A stretch of DNA of 64,000 nt from Streptomyces sp. DH5 (lineage in GTDB: Bacteria > Actinomycetota > Actinomycetes > Streptomycetales > Streptomycetaceae), in contig NZ_JAHWGP010000008.1 in NCBI RefSeq assembly GCF_020873915.1, positions 62,001-126,000 on the forward strand, read 5' to 3'. The position numbers and the translations under genes are program-made. How positions within the stretch are numbered: position 1 is the first letter of the stretch; each line of letters starts with the position of its first letter. Below are positions 1 to 8,296 of the stretch, piece after piece. Under the pieces are notes generated by a model. It searched no databases and was not told the DNA's origin. It was given only the letters and a program-made list of their open reading frames with translations.

Positions 1-309
1 CTCGTGCCCGGCGGCATCCTGTGCTGCTACGTCGCCACCACCACCCAGCTCGCCCGGACCGTGGAGTCCATCCGCGAGATCGGCTGCTTCAACGAGCCGA
101 CCGCCTGGGAGACGATGATCCGCAACTGGCACATTGAGGGCCTCGCCGTCCGCCCGGACCACCGGATGATCGGCCACACCGGTTTCCTGCTCACCGCCCG
201 CCGCCTCGCCGACGGCGTCGAGCCGCCCATGCGCCGCCGCCGCCCCGCCAAGGGTGCCTACGGCGAGGACTACGCCGGCCCGAACGCCGACGGAGGCACC
301 GCACGCTGA
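1..309 (+). CDS. trmI: tRNA (adenine-58-N1)-methyltransferase, C-terminal part
   Basis: Only the last 102 codons are in the window; the gene enters from the left edge. The residues match the C-terminal end of the TrmI/Trm61 family, the SAM-dependent enzyme that makes m1A58 in tRNA. Recognisable segments are GGILCCYVATTTQLARTVES (last strands of the Rossmann fold) followed by the WHIEGLAVRPDHRMIGHTGF block. In mycobacteria the trmI gene (Rv2118c) lies just before the Pup-proteasome genes, the same order as here. The first visible codons are internal, so no start can be assigned. A strong hairpin follows the stop codon. Confidence 0.9.
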   Translation, partial: LVPGGILCCYVATTTQLARTVESIREIGCFNEPTAWETMIRNWHIEGLAVRPDHRMIGHTGFLLTARRLADGVEPPMRRRRPAKGAYGEDYAGPNADGGTAR

Positions 310-336
310 CCGGCTTCGCCGGTCCACAACACACGG

Positions 337-384
337 GCGCCGTGGCGCGGTTACCGCAAGCATGCGGCAACCGCGCCACGGCGC
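337..384 (+). terminator. Long hairpin terminator after trmI
   Basis: A near-perfect inverted repeat with arms at 337-358 and 363-384 (21 of 22 positions pair, loop agca) begins 27 bp after the trmI stop. There is no T-run, which is usual for Streptomyces terminators. A short hairpin (accggc/gccggt around 309-323) precedes it. Confidence 0.75.
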
Positions 385-537
385 TCTCGCGTTGACAGGG
401 TGACACCGCGGCGAGGGGCGATCCGCCCCGGTTCCCCCGCACCGGCACCGCACACACCCCGCCGTTCCCTCCGTACTGTGACGTGTGGCACGATGCTGGC
501 CACCCCACCGGCACAGCCCTCACAGGAGACCCTCCTC

Positions 538-1116
538 GTGCAGTCTTCCGCCGTCCCGGAGCTCGCCCACACGCACGCCCGCCCGATCCACTGGGTCGCC
601 ACCGCCACGGCCCTCGCCGGAGTGGTGGCCCTGTCCTCGGTCCTGGGCCCCGACGCCGCCACCGCGGCGCCGACGCCCGGGCCGCAGACCAGGAGCGCCC
701 CGGCGCAGACCGCCCCGCCCGACCCGGCCGCCGTCGAGTTCCCCCTCGAGTGCGGGCCGGTGCGGCCGGTGGTCCGGAAGAAGGCGTCCGGTGACCTCGA
801 CGGCGACGGACACCCGGAGACCGTGGCCGTGGTGCGGTGCGACGCCCCGATGGGCACCCCGCCCGACGGCGTCTACGTCGTCACCCGGGCCGCCCCCGGC
901 GCCGGGACGCGCGTGGTCGCCACCCTCGTCGACCCCGAGGACCGCACCAACGTCGACGACTTCGCCGTAGGGGACGGCGAGGTCCGTGCCGTGCTGCTCG
1001 GCTACTCGTCCGCCGACGTGCCCAGTTGCTGCCCCGATGTGCGCGAGAGCGTGAAGTGGCGGTGGGAGGACGGCGCGTTCGTGCGGTCCGCTCCTTCCAC
1101 CGCCAAGAGCGTGTGA
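538..1116 (+). CDS. Secreted hypothetical protein with a DxDxDG calcium-type loop
   Basis: A 192-residue product is read from a GTG at 538 that has a good ribosome binding site (aggaga about 10 nt upstream). The frame is open back to 400 but has no site there. Residues 1-50 look like a signal sequence: a short basic or polar head, a hydrophobic core (ATALAGVVALSSVLG) and an Ala-rich cleavage region. An Ala/Pro-rich linker follows, then a domain with the loop DLDGDGHPETV, which resembles FG-GAP/EF-hand calcium loops, and several cysteines (ECGP, VRCD, SCCPD) that could form disulfides outside the cell. I do not recognise a family with a known function. It stands alone between terminators and the opposing ferredoxin gene. 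Confidence 0.7.
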   Translation: MQSSAVPELAHTHARPIHWVATATALAGVVALSSVLGPDAATAAPTPGPQTRSAPAQTAPPDPAAVEFPLECGPVRPVVRKKASGDLDGDGHPETVAVVRCDAPMGTPPDGVYVVTRAAPGAGTRVVATLVDPEDRTNVDDFAVGDGEVRAVLLGYSSADVPSCCPDVRESVKWRWEDGAFVRSAPSTAKSV

Positions 1117-1204
1117 CCCGCGCACGGGCGTGCGGTGCGGCGCGCACGCCGGTGTCAGGCCGGCGTGAGGAATCAGGCAGCCGCGACGGGCCGTGCCGCG
1201 GCCG

Positions 1205-1510
1205 TCACCCGGCGTCCGGCCCGTACACCTCGGTCCCGTCCGAAACCCGCCGCACGTGGATGCACTCGCCCGGGCACTCCTTCGCGGAGTCGATCACATC
1301 GGTGAGAAGCGGCAGCGGCACGGGCGTTGTCGCACCCTCGTCCTGCAACAGCTCGTCCCGCGGACCCTTCACGTAGGCCAGGCCGTCGATGTCCAGCTCG
1401 AACACCTCGGGCGCGTACTGGGCGCAGATGCCGTCGCCGGTACACAGGTCCTGGTCGATCCAGACCTCCAGGGCCTCCCCGACGACTCCCGCCTCCTGCT
1501 GCACGCTCAT
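1205..1510 (-). CDS. 3Fe-4S ferredoxin
   Basis: A 101-residue acidic ferredoxin. Cluster ligands are Cys23 and Cys29 in C-T-G-D-G-I-C and Cys79 in the CPGEC motif. Asp26 takes the place of the second cysteine, the pattern of single-cluster 3Fe-4S ferredoxins that pass electrons to cytochromes P450 or other oxidoreductases. The ATG at 1510 has aggaga just upstream on the minus strand. It is divergent from arc, and no reductase or oxygenase is adjacent. The nearest P450 in the window is the conservon P450 about 24 kb away; a partnership there is speculative. Confidence 0.85.
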   Translation of the reverse strand: MSVQQEAGVVGEALEVWIDQDLCTGDGICAQYAPEVFELDIDGLAYVKGPRDELLQDEGATTPVPLPLLTDVIDSAKECPGECIHVRRVSDGTEVYGPDAG

Positions 1511-1689
1511 CTCTCCTGCCGTTTCCAGCGTCGAACCGAACGGGAATCCGGCCAGCTCTGACGGGTGTTGAACACTTCGACCCTACCTTCGCCTGGGTTC
1601 CAATCATCTTCGGTGGGTATTCCCCTGGCGTGAGGGAGAGCGCAAGGGTGAAGATCGGACACACCCCGACCGTCTTTGTGATCTAGGGG

Positions 1690-1717
1690 TTTCAATCGAC
1701 ACCCGCCCAGGTAGGGT
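1690..1717 (+). promoter_or_regulatory. Candidate promoter of arc
   Basis: TTTCAA (1690-1695) and TAGGGT (1712-1717) are separated by 16 bp and lie about 40 bp before the arc start codon. TAGGGT is a common Streptomyces vegetative -10 form. A second TAGGGT on the minus strand near 1585 could serve the divergent ferredoxin gene. Assignment is by pattern only. Confidence 0.35.
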
Positions 1718-1755
1718 CTGGAAGCGTCCAGCTCCCCTTGGAGGAGGTGAGGACC

Positions 1756-3522
1756 GTGGCAGCCCACGACGACGACATGAACCGCGGCATCCGCCCGGGA
1801 CACGGGTCCGACGACCCGGCCGGGCAGATCGCCTACCTTGAGCAGGAGATCGCCGTCCTGCGACGTAAGCTCGCCGACTCTCCGCGACACACGAGGATTC
1901 TCGAAGAGCGGATCGTCGAGCTGCAGACCAACCTGGCCGGCGTGTCCGCCCAGAACGAACGACTCGCGGGCACGCTCCGTGAGGCCCGCGACCAGATCGT
2001 GGCCCTCAAGGAGGAGGTCGACCGGCTCGCACAGCCCCCGGCCGGATTCGGCGTGTTCCTCACGGCGAACGAGGACGGCACGGCCGACATCTTCACCGGC
2101 GGCCGCAAGCTGCGGGTGAACGTCAGCCCCGGCGTCGAGCTCGAGGAGCTCCGGCGCGGCCAGGAAGTGATGCTCAACGAAGCGCTCAACGTGGTCGAGG
2201 CCATGACCTACGAGCGCGTCGGCGACATCGTCACCCTCAAGGAGATCCTCGAGGACGGCGAGCGGGCCCTGGTGGTCGGGCACACCGACGAGGAGCGGGT
2301 GGTGCGGCTCGCCGAGCCGCTGCTGGACGTCACCATCCGCCCCGGCGACGCCCTGCTCCTGGAGCCCCGCTCGGGTTACGTCTACGAGGTCGTCCCCAAG
2401 AGCGAGGTCGAGGAACTCGTCCTCGAGGAAGTCCCCGACATCGGCTACGAGCAGATCGGCGGCCTCGGAGGTCAGATCGAGGCCATCCGCGACGCGGTCG
2501 AGCTGCCGTACCTCTACCCCGACCTGTTCAAGGAGCACGAGCTGCGGCCGCCCAAGGGCGTGCTGCTGTACGGACCCCCCGGATGCGGCAAGACGCTCAT
2601 CGCCAAGGCCGTCGCCAACTCGCTGGCCAAGAAGGTCGCCGAGGTCACCGGTCAGGCCGCCGGCAAGAGCTTCTTCCTCAACATCAAGGGCCCCGAGCTG
2701 CTGAACAAGTACGTCGGCGAGACCGAGCGGCAGATCCGCCTGGTTTTCCAGCGGGCCCGTGAGAAGGCCAGCGAGGGCACCCCCGTCATCGTCTTCTTCG
2801 ACGAGATGGAGTCCCTCTTCCGCACCCGCGGCTCCGGTGTCAGCTCGGACGTGGAGAACACCATCGTCCCGCAGCTGCTCGCCGAGATCGACGGTGTGGA
2901 GGGCCTGCAGAACGTGGTCGTGATCGGTGCCTCCAACCGCGAGGACATGATCGACCCCGCCATCCTGCGGCCCGGCCGGCTGGACGTGAAGATCAAGATC
3001 GAGAGGCCGGACGCCGAGGCCGCCAAGGACATCTTCGGCAAGTACCTCACGGAACGCCTCCCGCTGCACGGTGACGACCTCACCGAGCACGGCGGCGACA
3101 AGTCCATGACGGTCCAGAGCATGATCCAGACCGCCGTGGAACACATGTACGCCGAATCCGAGGAAAACCGCTTCCTGGAAGTCACCTACGCCAACGGCGA
3201 CAAGGAAGTCCTCTACTTCAAGGACTTCAATTCGGGCGCCATGATCGAGAACATCGTCGGCCGCGCGAAGAAGATGGCGATCAAGGACTTCCTGGAGAAG
3301 AACCAGAAGGGCCTCCGCGTCTCCCACCTGCTCCAGGCGTGCGTGGACGAGTTCAAGGAGAACGAGGACCTGCCCAACACCACCAACCCGGACGACTGGG
3401 CCCGCATCTCCGGGAAGAAGGGCGAACGGATCGTGTACATCCGTACGCTCATCACCGGAAAGCAGGGCGCGGACACCGGACGCTCCATCGACACCGTGGC
3501 GAACACAGGCCAGTACCTGTAA
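1756..3522 (+). CDS. arc: ARC proteasomal AAA ATPase (Mpa homologue)
   Basis: A 588-residue hexameric unfoldase that recognises pupylated proteins and threads them into the 20S proteasome. The GTG at 1756 sits behind a strong ggaggaggtgagg site; the TTG 18 nt upstream overlaps that site and is rejected. Layout: N-terminal coiled coil for Pup binding (about residues 25-75), tandem OB folds (to about 230), then the AAA module with Walker A GPPGCGKT near 273 and Walker B VFFDEME near 345. The protein ends in GQYL, the C-terminal motif with which Mpa/ARC docks on the proteasome alpha ring. It is first in the block arc-dop-pup-prcBA and is closed by its own terminator. Confidence 0.97.
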   Translation: MAAHDDDMNRGIRPGHGSDDPAGQIAYLEQEIAVLRRKLADSPRHTRILEERIVELQTNLAGVSAQNERLAGTLREARDQIVALKEEVDRLAQPPAGFGVFLTANEDGTADIFTGGRKLRVNVSPGVELEELRRGQEVMLNEALNVVEAMTYERVGDIVTLKEILEDGERALVVGHTDEERVVRLAEPLLDVTIRPGDALLLEPRSGYVYEVVPKSEVEELVLEEVPDIGYEQIGGLGGQIEAIRDAVELPYLYPDLFKEHELRPPKGVLLYGPPGCGKTLIAKAVANSLAKKVAEVTGQAAGKSFFLNIKGPELLNKYVGETERQIRLVFQRAREKASEGTPVIVFFDEMESLFRTRGSGVSSDVENTIVPQLLAEIDGVEGLQNVVVIGASNREDMIDPAILRPGRLDVKIKIERPDAEAAKDIFGKYLTERLPLHGDDLTEHGGDKSMTVQSMIQTAVEHMYAESEENRFLEVTYANGDKEVLYFKDFNSGAMIENIVGRAKKMAIKDFLEKNQKGLRVSHLLQACVDEFKENEDLPNTTNPDDWARISGKKGERIVYIRTLITGKQGADTGRSIDTVANTGQYL

Positions 3523-3531
3523 AAGCCAGGG

Positions 3532-3576
3532 CGGCTGCGGGTGCCCTTCGCGGGTACCCGCAGCCGACTGTTTTTT
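3532..3576 (+). terminator. Intrinsic terminator after arc
   Basis: A 15-bp stem (3532-3546 with 3552-3566, one G-T pair, loop ttcgc) is followed by a T-run at 3571-3576. It is the most classical terminator in the first half of the window and separates arc from dop-pup. Confidence 0.92.
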
Positions 3577-3754
3577 CGGGCCACTCCGGAGCACAGCAAT
3601 TGACGCAAATGATCTCCCCACCAGGGCGAAGGCGTTCTAGGCTCGTCCGTACCGCCGAGTCGCACAGCGCGGGGACGGGCACCGCACACGCACCGGAGCG
3701 CCAGCGGTACAGCAGCGCCCCCGACCGGGGACGCCGCCGGGCAAGGAGGGCCGC

Positions 3755-5266
3755 ATGACCGTACGGCGAGTAATGGGCATCGAGACGGAGTACGGGATCT
3801 CCGTGCCCGGTCACCCCAACGCCAATGCCATGCTCACCTCGTCCCAGATCGTGAACGCCTACGCGGCGGCGATGCACCGGGCCCGCCGGGCCCGCTGGGA
3901 CTTCGAGGAGGAGAACCCGCTGCGGGACGCGCGAGGCTTCGACCTCGCCCGTGAGGTCGCCGACTCCAGCCAGCTCACCGACGAGGACATCGGCCTGGCC
4001 AACGTCATCCTCACCAACGGCGCGCGGCTCTACGTGGACCACGCCCATCCGGAGTACAGCGCACCCGAGGTCACCAACCCGCGCGACGCCGTCCTCTGGG
4101 ACAAGGCCGGCGAGCGCGTCATGGCCGAGGCGGCCGAGCGGGCCGCGCAGCTCCCCGGTGCCCAGCCGATCCACCTCTACAAGAACAACACCGACAACAA
4201 GGGCGCCTCCTACGGGACGCACGAGAACTACCTGATGAAGCGGGAGACCCCGTTCTCGGACATCGTGCGCCACCTGACGCCGTTCTTCGTCTCGCGGCAG
4301 GTCTTTACCGGGGCCGGCCGCGTCGGCATCGGCCAGGACGGCCACGAGCACGGCTTCCAGCTCAGTCAGCGTGCCGACTACTTCGAGGTCGAGGTGGGCC
4401 TCGAGACCACGCTGAAGCGCCCGATCATCAACACCCGGGACGAGCCGCACGCCGACGCGGAGAAGTACCGACGCCTGCACGTGATCATCGGCGACGCGAA
4501 CCTGTCGGAGATCTCGACATATCTGAAACTGGGAACCACGGCGCTGGTCCTGTCGATGATCGAGGACGGGTTCATCGCGGTGGACCTGGCGGTGGACCAG
4601 CCGGTGCGGACCCTCCACCAGGTGTCGCACGACCCGTCGCTGAAGCGGCTCGTCACCCTGCGCAGCGGGCGGACGCTGACCGCCGTGCAGCTCCAGATGG
4701 AGTACTTCGAGCTCGCTCGCAAGTACGTCGAGGAGCGGTTCGGGGCGGATGCCGACGAGCAGACCAGGGACGTCCTGGTGCGCTGGGAGGACACCCTCAC
4801 ACGGCTGGAGAACGATCCGATGAGCCTGGCCGGCGAGCTGGACTGGGTCGCCAAGCGGGAACTCATGGAGGGCTACCGGCGCAGGGACGGACTGGACTGG
4901 GACGCCGCCCGGCTCCACCTGGTGGACCTGCAGTACGCCGACGTACGCCCCGACAAGGGCCTCTACAACCGTCTGGTGGCCCGCGGGCGGATGAAGCGGC
5001 TGCTGGACGAGGGAGAGGTCGAGCGGGCCCGTACGGCCCCTCCGGAGGACACCCGCGCCTACTTCCGCGGGCGGTGCCTGGAGCAGTACGCGGACGACGT
5101 CGCCGCGGCCTCCTGGGACTCGGTGATCTTCGATCTGCCGGGCCGGGACTCCCTCCAGCGGGTCCCAACCCTGGAACCGCTTCGCGGAACGCGTAATCAC
5201 GTCAAGGAGCTCCTGGACCGTTGTCGGACGGCGGAAGACCTGGTCAGGGTGTTGTCGGGCCGCTGA
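3755..5266 (+). CDS. dop: Depupylase/deamidase of Pup
   Basis: A 503-residue member of the carboxylate-amine ligase superfamily (glutamine synthetase fold). Dop hydrolyses the isopeptide bond between Pup and substrate lysine, and in species whose Pup ends in Gln it also converts that Gln to Glu. The N-terminal GIETEYGI motif carries the ATP/Mg-binding glutamates. The long segment at about residues 37-75, rich in Arg and acidic residues, is the Dop-loop, which is missing in PafA; that distinguishes this gene from the ligase at 10679. Other family signatures are [14 protein letters not shown] and [19 protein letters not shown]. The ATG lies just after aaggaggg. In this strain Pup already ends in Glu, so only the depupylase activity should matter. 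Confidence 0.97.
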   Translation: MTVRRVMGIETEYGISVPGHPNANAMLTSSQIVNAYAAAMHRARRARWDFEEENPLRDARGFDLAREVADSSQLTDEDIGLANVILTNGARLYVDHAHPEYSAPEVTNPRDAVLWDKAGERVMAEAAERAAQLPGAQPIHLYKNNTDNKGASYGTHENYLMKRETPFSDIVRHLTPFFVSRQVFTGAGRVGIGQDGHEHGFQLSQRADYFEVEVGLETTLKRPIINTRDEPHADAEKYRRLHVIIGDANLSEISTYLKLGTTALVLSMIEDGFIAVDLAVDQPVRTLHQVSHDPSLKRLVTLRSGRTLTAVQLQMEYFELARKYVEERFGADADEQTRDVLVRWEDTLTRLENDPMSLAGELDWVAKRELMEGYRRRDGLDWDAARLHLVDLQYADVRPDKGLYNRLVARGRMKRLLDEGEVERARTAPPEDTRAYFRGRCLEQYADDVAAASWDSVIFDLPGRDSLQRVPTLEPLRGTRNHVKELLDRCRTAEDLVRVLSGR

Positions 5267-5371
5267 GCGGGTACCGAGGACACCCGGGGAGATCCGGCCG
5301 GACAGGGTGGAAGACGCCCGGTCCGGGAATCATCGAGGTGGTCCCCGTACGTTGGAGCAACTGCGGGGGCA

Positions 5372-5394
5372 TTGTCGGACCCGGCTTGTAGGGT
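5372..5394 (+). promoter_or_regulatory. RecA-NDp (PafBC-type) promoter motif upstream of pup
   Basis: TTGTCGGAC (5372-5380), 8 bp, then TAGGGT (5389-5394) has the geometry of the DNA-damage promoter motif TTGTCRGTG-N8-TANNNT known from mycobacteria. The first seven bases and the TANNNT box fit; bases 8-9 (AC instead of TG) do not. It ends 50 bp before the pup ATG, inside the dop-pup gap, so pup could be transcribed apart from dop. PafB and PafC are encoded at 13.7-15.8 kb. Confidence 0.5.
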
Positions 5395-5444
5395 CTGATC
5401 TTGACCGAGCAAGTGTGTCGGGCGAACCGAGCGGGGTGAGGGTG

Positions 5445-5663
5445 ATGGCGACCAAGGACACCGGCGGCGGACAGCAGAAGGCCACCCGGTCCACGGAGGA
5501 GGTCGAGGAGCAGGCGGCGGAGACGCAGGCTTCGGAGGACCTCAAGGAGCGTCAGGAAAAGCTGAACGAGGACGTGGACGACGTCCTCGACGAGATCGAC
5601 GACGTGCTCGAGGCCAACGCCGAGGACTTCGTGAGGTCGTTCGTCCAGAAGGGTGGGGAGTGA
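5445..5663 (+). CDS. pup: Prokaryotic ubiquitin-like protein Pup
   Basis: A 72-residue, highly acidic, intrinsically disordered modifier. It is joined to substrate lysines through its C-terminal glutamate by PafA and is recognised by the ARC coiled coil. The C-terminal half (DVDDVLDEIDDVL, then NAEDFVRSFVQKGGE) is the conserved helix that docks on ARC. The last codon before the stop is GAG, so the protein ends in Gly-Gly-Glu and needs no deamidation before ligation. The ATG at 5445 is chosen because MATKDTGGGQQ is the usual Streptomyces N-terminus; an in-frame GTG 9 nt upstream is also possible. Its product size and place between dop and prcB fit the family. Confidence 0.97.
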   Translation: MATKDTGGGQQKATRSTEEVEEQAAETQASEDLKERQEKLNEDVDDVLDEIDDVLEANAEDFVRSFVQKGGE

Positions 5664-5750
5664 TCTCCCCCTTGACCTCGAGGTGAGATCGGGAGAGCTC
5701 CGGACTCCCCGGAGCCGGGTGTGAGGCGCTGACCGCGCCGGCGTCGGCCG

Positions 5751-6113
5751 GTGGCCCGCCGCGGGCGACCGGTCGCGAGCGGCGAGGCGGCGCCCGGAGA
5801 TGACCAGGCGTACTGCCGGGGGTGCTCCCGTGAGCGCTCCCGGCGACGTCGGGAGGCCGAGGGGGTGGGAGCGGCGCCATGTCCGCAAGACGTCTGCTGT
5901 ACCTGCCCTGTTGCCCCCGCCGAGCAGGTGGATCACCGCCACCGGACGGGTAGGGTCCGTGGCGTACTGTGCTTCAGCCGCATAGGCGGCGCTGGGGCAG
6001 TTCAGCAGTTCAAGGATCGGCCCGATGCCATCAGGCGGGCTGCCGCATACGTGGAAGGAATCGCGTGGAAGCCAACACTCGTAGCACCGGGCGTCTACCG
6101 GCAGCCTTCCTGA
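5751..6113 (+). pseudogene. Degenerate endonuclease VII-like (HNH/recombination endonuclease VII) gene
   Basis: This open frame has the C-terminal half of a phage T4 endonuclease VII-type protein: CCTC (first zinc pair), then [21 protein letters not shown] with the catalytic VDH motif, then [17 protein letters not shown] and a conserved tail. I judge it broken for three reasons. The second zinc Cys and catalytic Asn expected after VLCF are replaced by FSRIGGAG. The +1 frame there still reads AALGQF, followed by a near-duplicate of cagttcag, as if two compensating indels occurred. The N-terminal zinc pair and about 30 residues after YCRGCSRE seem missing. Its 3' end overlaps the prcB start by 49 bp. 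It could instead be a divergent functional gene. Confidence 0.55.
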
Positions 6114-6910
6114 CGCCAGGCTCTTCCTCCTTCATGGACTTCCTCTCCGAGCACCAGCCGGAACTGCTGCCGGGCAAGAGGTCGCTGCCGCCCGTGCAGG
6201 GTGTGATCGAGGCGCCGCACGGCACGACGATCGTCGCCGCCACGTTCCCCGGCGGGGTCGTGCTCGCCGGTGACCGGCGCGCCACCATGGGGAACGTCAT
6301 CGCGCAACGGGACATCGAGAAGGTGTTCCCCGCCGACGAGTACTCGGCGGTCGGCATCGCCGGCACGGCGGGGCTGGCCGTGGAGATGGTGAAGCTGTTC
6401 CAGCTGGAGCTGGAGCACTTCGAGAAGGTCGAGGGAGCCCAGCTGTCGCTGGAGGGCAAGGCGAACCGGCTGTCGACGATGATCCGCTCGAACCTGGGCA
6501 TGGCCATGCAGGGGCTGGCCGTGGTTCCGCTGTTCGCGGGGTACGACGTGGACCGGGAGAAGGGGCGGATCTTCTCCTACGACGTCACGGGCGGGCGTTC
6601 CGAGGAGCACGGGTACGCCGCCACCGGATCCGGGTCGGTGTTCGCGCGGGGCGCGATGAAGAAGCTGTTCCGGGGCGACCTCAGTGAGGCCGAGGCCACC
6701 ACACTGGTGGTACAGGCCCTGTACGACGCGGCAGACGACGACTCGGCGACCGGTGGTCCCGATGTCGCCCGCCGGATCTATCCGATCATCACCGTGATCA
6801 CCGAGGACGGCTTCCGCCGGCTCACGGAGGACGAGGCGTCCGACATCGCCCGGTCCGTGCTGGAGCGGAGGCTGCAGCAGCCGGACGGGCCGCGGGCCTC
6901 GCTGCTGTAG
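6065..6910 (+). CDS. prcB: 20S proteasome beta subunit precursor
   Basis: A 281-residue Ntn-hydrolase, the catalytic subunit of the 20S core. The GTG at 6065 has ggaagga 6 nt upstream and gives the usual Streptomyces N-terminus ([11 protein letters not shown]). Residues 1-53 are the propeptide, removed by autolysis at Gly53-Thr54 ([10 protein letters not shown]); Thr54 becomes the nucleophile. Lys (GDRRATMG region), Asp and Ser residues of the family are present downstream. It lies 63 bp before prcA and surely shares its transcript. A TAGGGT hexamer at 5951-5956 may be a -10 box for the prcBA unit. The start overlaps the decayed endonuclease VII gene. Confidence 0.97.
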   Translation: MEANTRSTGRLPAAFLTPGSSSFMDFLSEHQPELLPGKRSLPPVQGVIEAPHGTTIVAATFPGGVVLAGDRRATMGNVIAQRDIEKVFPADEYSAVGIAGTAGLAVEMVKLFQLELEHFEKVEGAQLSLEGKANRLSTMIRSNLGMAMQGLAVVPLFAGYDVDREKGRIFSYDVTGGRSEEHGYAATGSGSVFARGAMKKLFRGDLSEAEATTLVVQALYDAADDDSATGGPDVARRIYPIITVITEDGFRRLTEDEASDIARSVLERRLQQPDGPRASLL

Positions 6911-6973
6911 CGGGTGGCTCGCTCGCTAGTTCAAGGTGGTCCAGTGACTTCGACAGAAAGGGACGGATAACCG

Positions 6974-7747
6974 GTGTCGACGCCGTTCTATGTCTCACCC
7001 CAGCAGGCGATGGCCGACCGGGCGGAGTACGCCCGCAAAGGCATCGCCCGTGGTCGCAGCCTCGTGGTGCTGCAGTACGCCGACGGCATCGTGTTCGTCG
7101 GAGAGAACCCGTCCCGTGCGCTGCACAAGTTCAGCGAGATCTACGACCGGATCGGCTTCGCCGCGGCCGGTAAGTACAACGAGTACGAGAACCTGCGGAT
7201 CGGGGGCGTGCGCTACGCCGACCTGCGGGGATACACCTACGACCGGGACGACGTGACCGCCCGGGGTCTGGCGAACGTGTACGCCCAGACGCTGGGGACG
7301 ATCTTCTCGAGCGTGGGGGAGAAGCCGTACGAGGTGGAGCTGGTGGTGGCCGAGGTCGGGGAGACCCCGGAGCAGGACCAGATCTACCGGCTCCCGCACG
7401 ACGGGTCCATCGTGGACGAGCACGGCTCGGTGGCGGTCGGCGGCAACGCGGAGCAGATCAGCGGGTACCTGGACCAGCGCCACCGAGACGGGATGACGCT
7501 GGCGGAGGCGCTGAGGCTGGCGGTGCAGTCGCTCTCACGGGACACCAACGGCAGCGAGCGGGAGATCCCGGAGGAGCGGCTCGAGGTGGCGGTGCTGGAC
7601 CGTACGCGGCCGCAGCAGCGCAAGTTCAAGCGGATCGGCGGCCGGCAGCTCGCGCGGCTGCTGGAGGCGGGCGGCGCGGAGACGGCGGCGGAGGCGGAAG
7701 CGCAGGCGGAGGCCGGGGAGACCGATTCCGGCGGCGACGTGGAGTAG
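6974..7747 (+). CDS. prcA: 20S proteasome alpha subunit
   Basis: A 257-residue structural subunit that forms the outer heptameric rings of the 20S core, gates the pore and receives the ARC C-termini. The N-terminus [23 protein letters not shown] contains the gating segment and the YVSPQQ motif typical of actinobacterial alpha subunits. The GTG start lies behind agggacggat. It has no catalytic N-terminal Thr, as expected. The last 30 residues are an Ala/Glu-rich acidic tail with a simple composition ([15 protein letters not shown]), longer than the ordered core needs and possibly flexible. It is the last gene of the proteasome unit; about 550 bp without a gene follow. Confidence 0.97.
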   Translation: MSTPFYVSPQQAMADRAEYARKGIARGRSLVVLQYADGIVFVGENPSRALHKFSEIYDRIGFAAAGKYNEYENLRIGGVRYADLRGYTYDRDDVTARGLANVYAQTLGTIFSSVGEKPYEVELVVAEVGETPEQDQIYRLPHDGSIVDEHGSVAVGGNAEQISGYLDQRHRDGMTLAEALRLAVQSLSRDTNGSEREIPEERLEVAVLDRTRPQQRKFKRIGGRQLARLLEAGGAETAAEAEAQAEAGETDSGGDVE

Positions 7748-8296
7748 TCCGTTCCGGGAACCGGGTGGGCGGTCGGCGGCTTGCCGCGGTCGCCTGCCGG
7801 GGGTGGGGTGCGGGTGGAGTGCCGTGTGCGGCGTGGTGGGTGGATGCCTGCGGCGCCGCTTTCCCTCCGGTGAGGGCTTGGGTAGCGCCTACGGGTGGGT
7901 GGGTGGTGCGGGGCCGCGTCGGGGGTGTCCGTCCTCGGACCGGCGCGAGAGTGCCTGTTGGTGGGGCTGAACGGTGCGGACGCGCCGGCCGCTGCGGGTG
8001 GCACCCCCGCCGCCGGCGACCACACCCCACCCGCCGCCCGTCGTCCGCGGGCAGTCGTGCCCCCGCCCTCCGTGCGCTGTCGTGTCGCTGCCGTCCGTCG
8101 TCCGCTGGCTGTCGTGCTCCCGCCCTCCGCGGGCAGTCGTGCCGCAACGCAGGGCGAGGGGGAGGGGGGACGCCAGGGCACCCTCCCCGCTCCTGGCTGT
8201 GCGAACACCGCCAGGGCCGTAGCGACGCCGGGCGGCGGGCACCCGTCCGGTGGGACCGGCTGCACAGTCACCCCCGGCCCGGGCCGCACAGCCCAC
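7748..8296. repeat. Gene-free stretch with degenerate direct repeats
   Basis: No frame here gives a credible protein. The left part is G/T-rich (many gggtgg runs on the plus strand). The right part holds a 34-bp direct repeat at 8039-8072 and 8096-8129 (31 of 34 identical, cgtcgtccgc then gtcgtgc then ccgccctccg), with a third partial copy at 8126-8143. The unit gc(a/t)gtcgtg recurs four times. The prcA and LacI-regulator genes converge on the region, so a termination zone is likely, but I see no clean terminator. Confidence 0.5.

Noticed and set aside
1507-3621. A 704-codon open frame on the minus strand opposite arc
   Set aside because: It is the antisense of a clear AAA ATPase gene and arises from the G/C-rich third codon positions. 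Its peptide has no recognisable domain.
5220-5260. TTGTCGG at the end of dop as another RecA-NDp site
   Set aside because: It is inside the coding sequence and lacks a TANNNT box 8 bp further.
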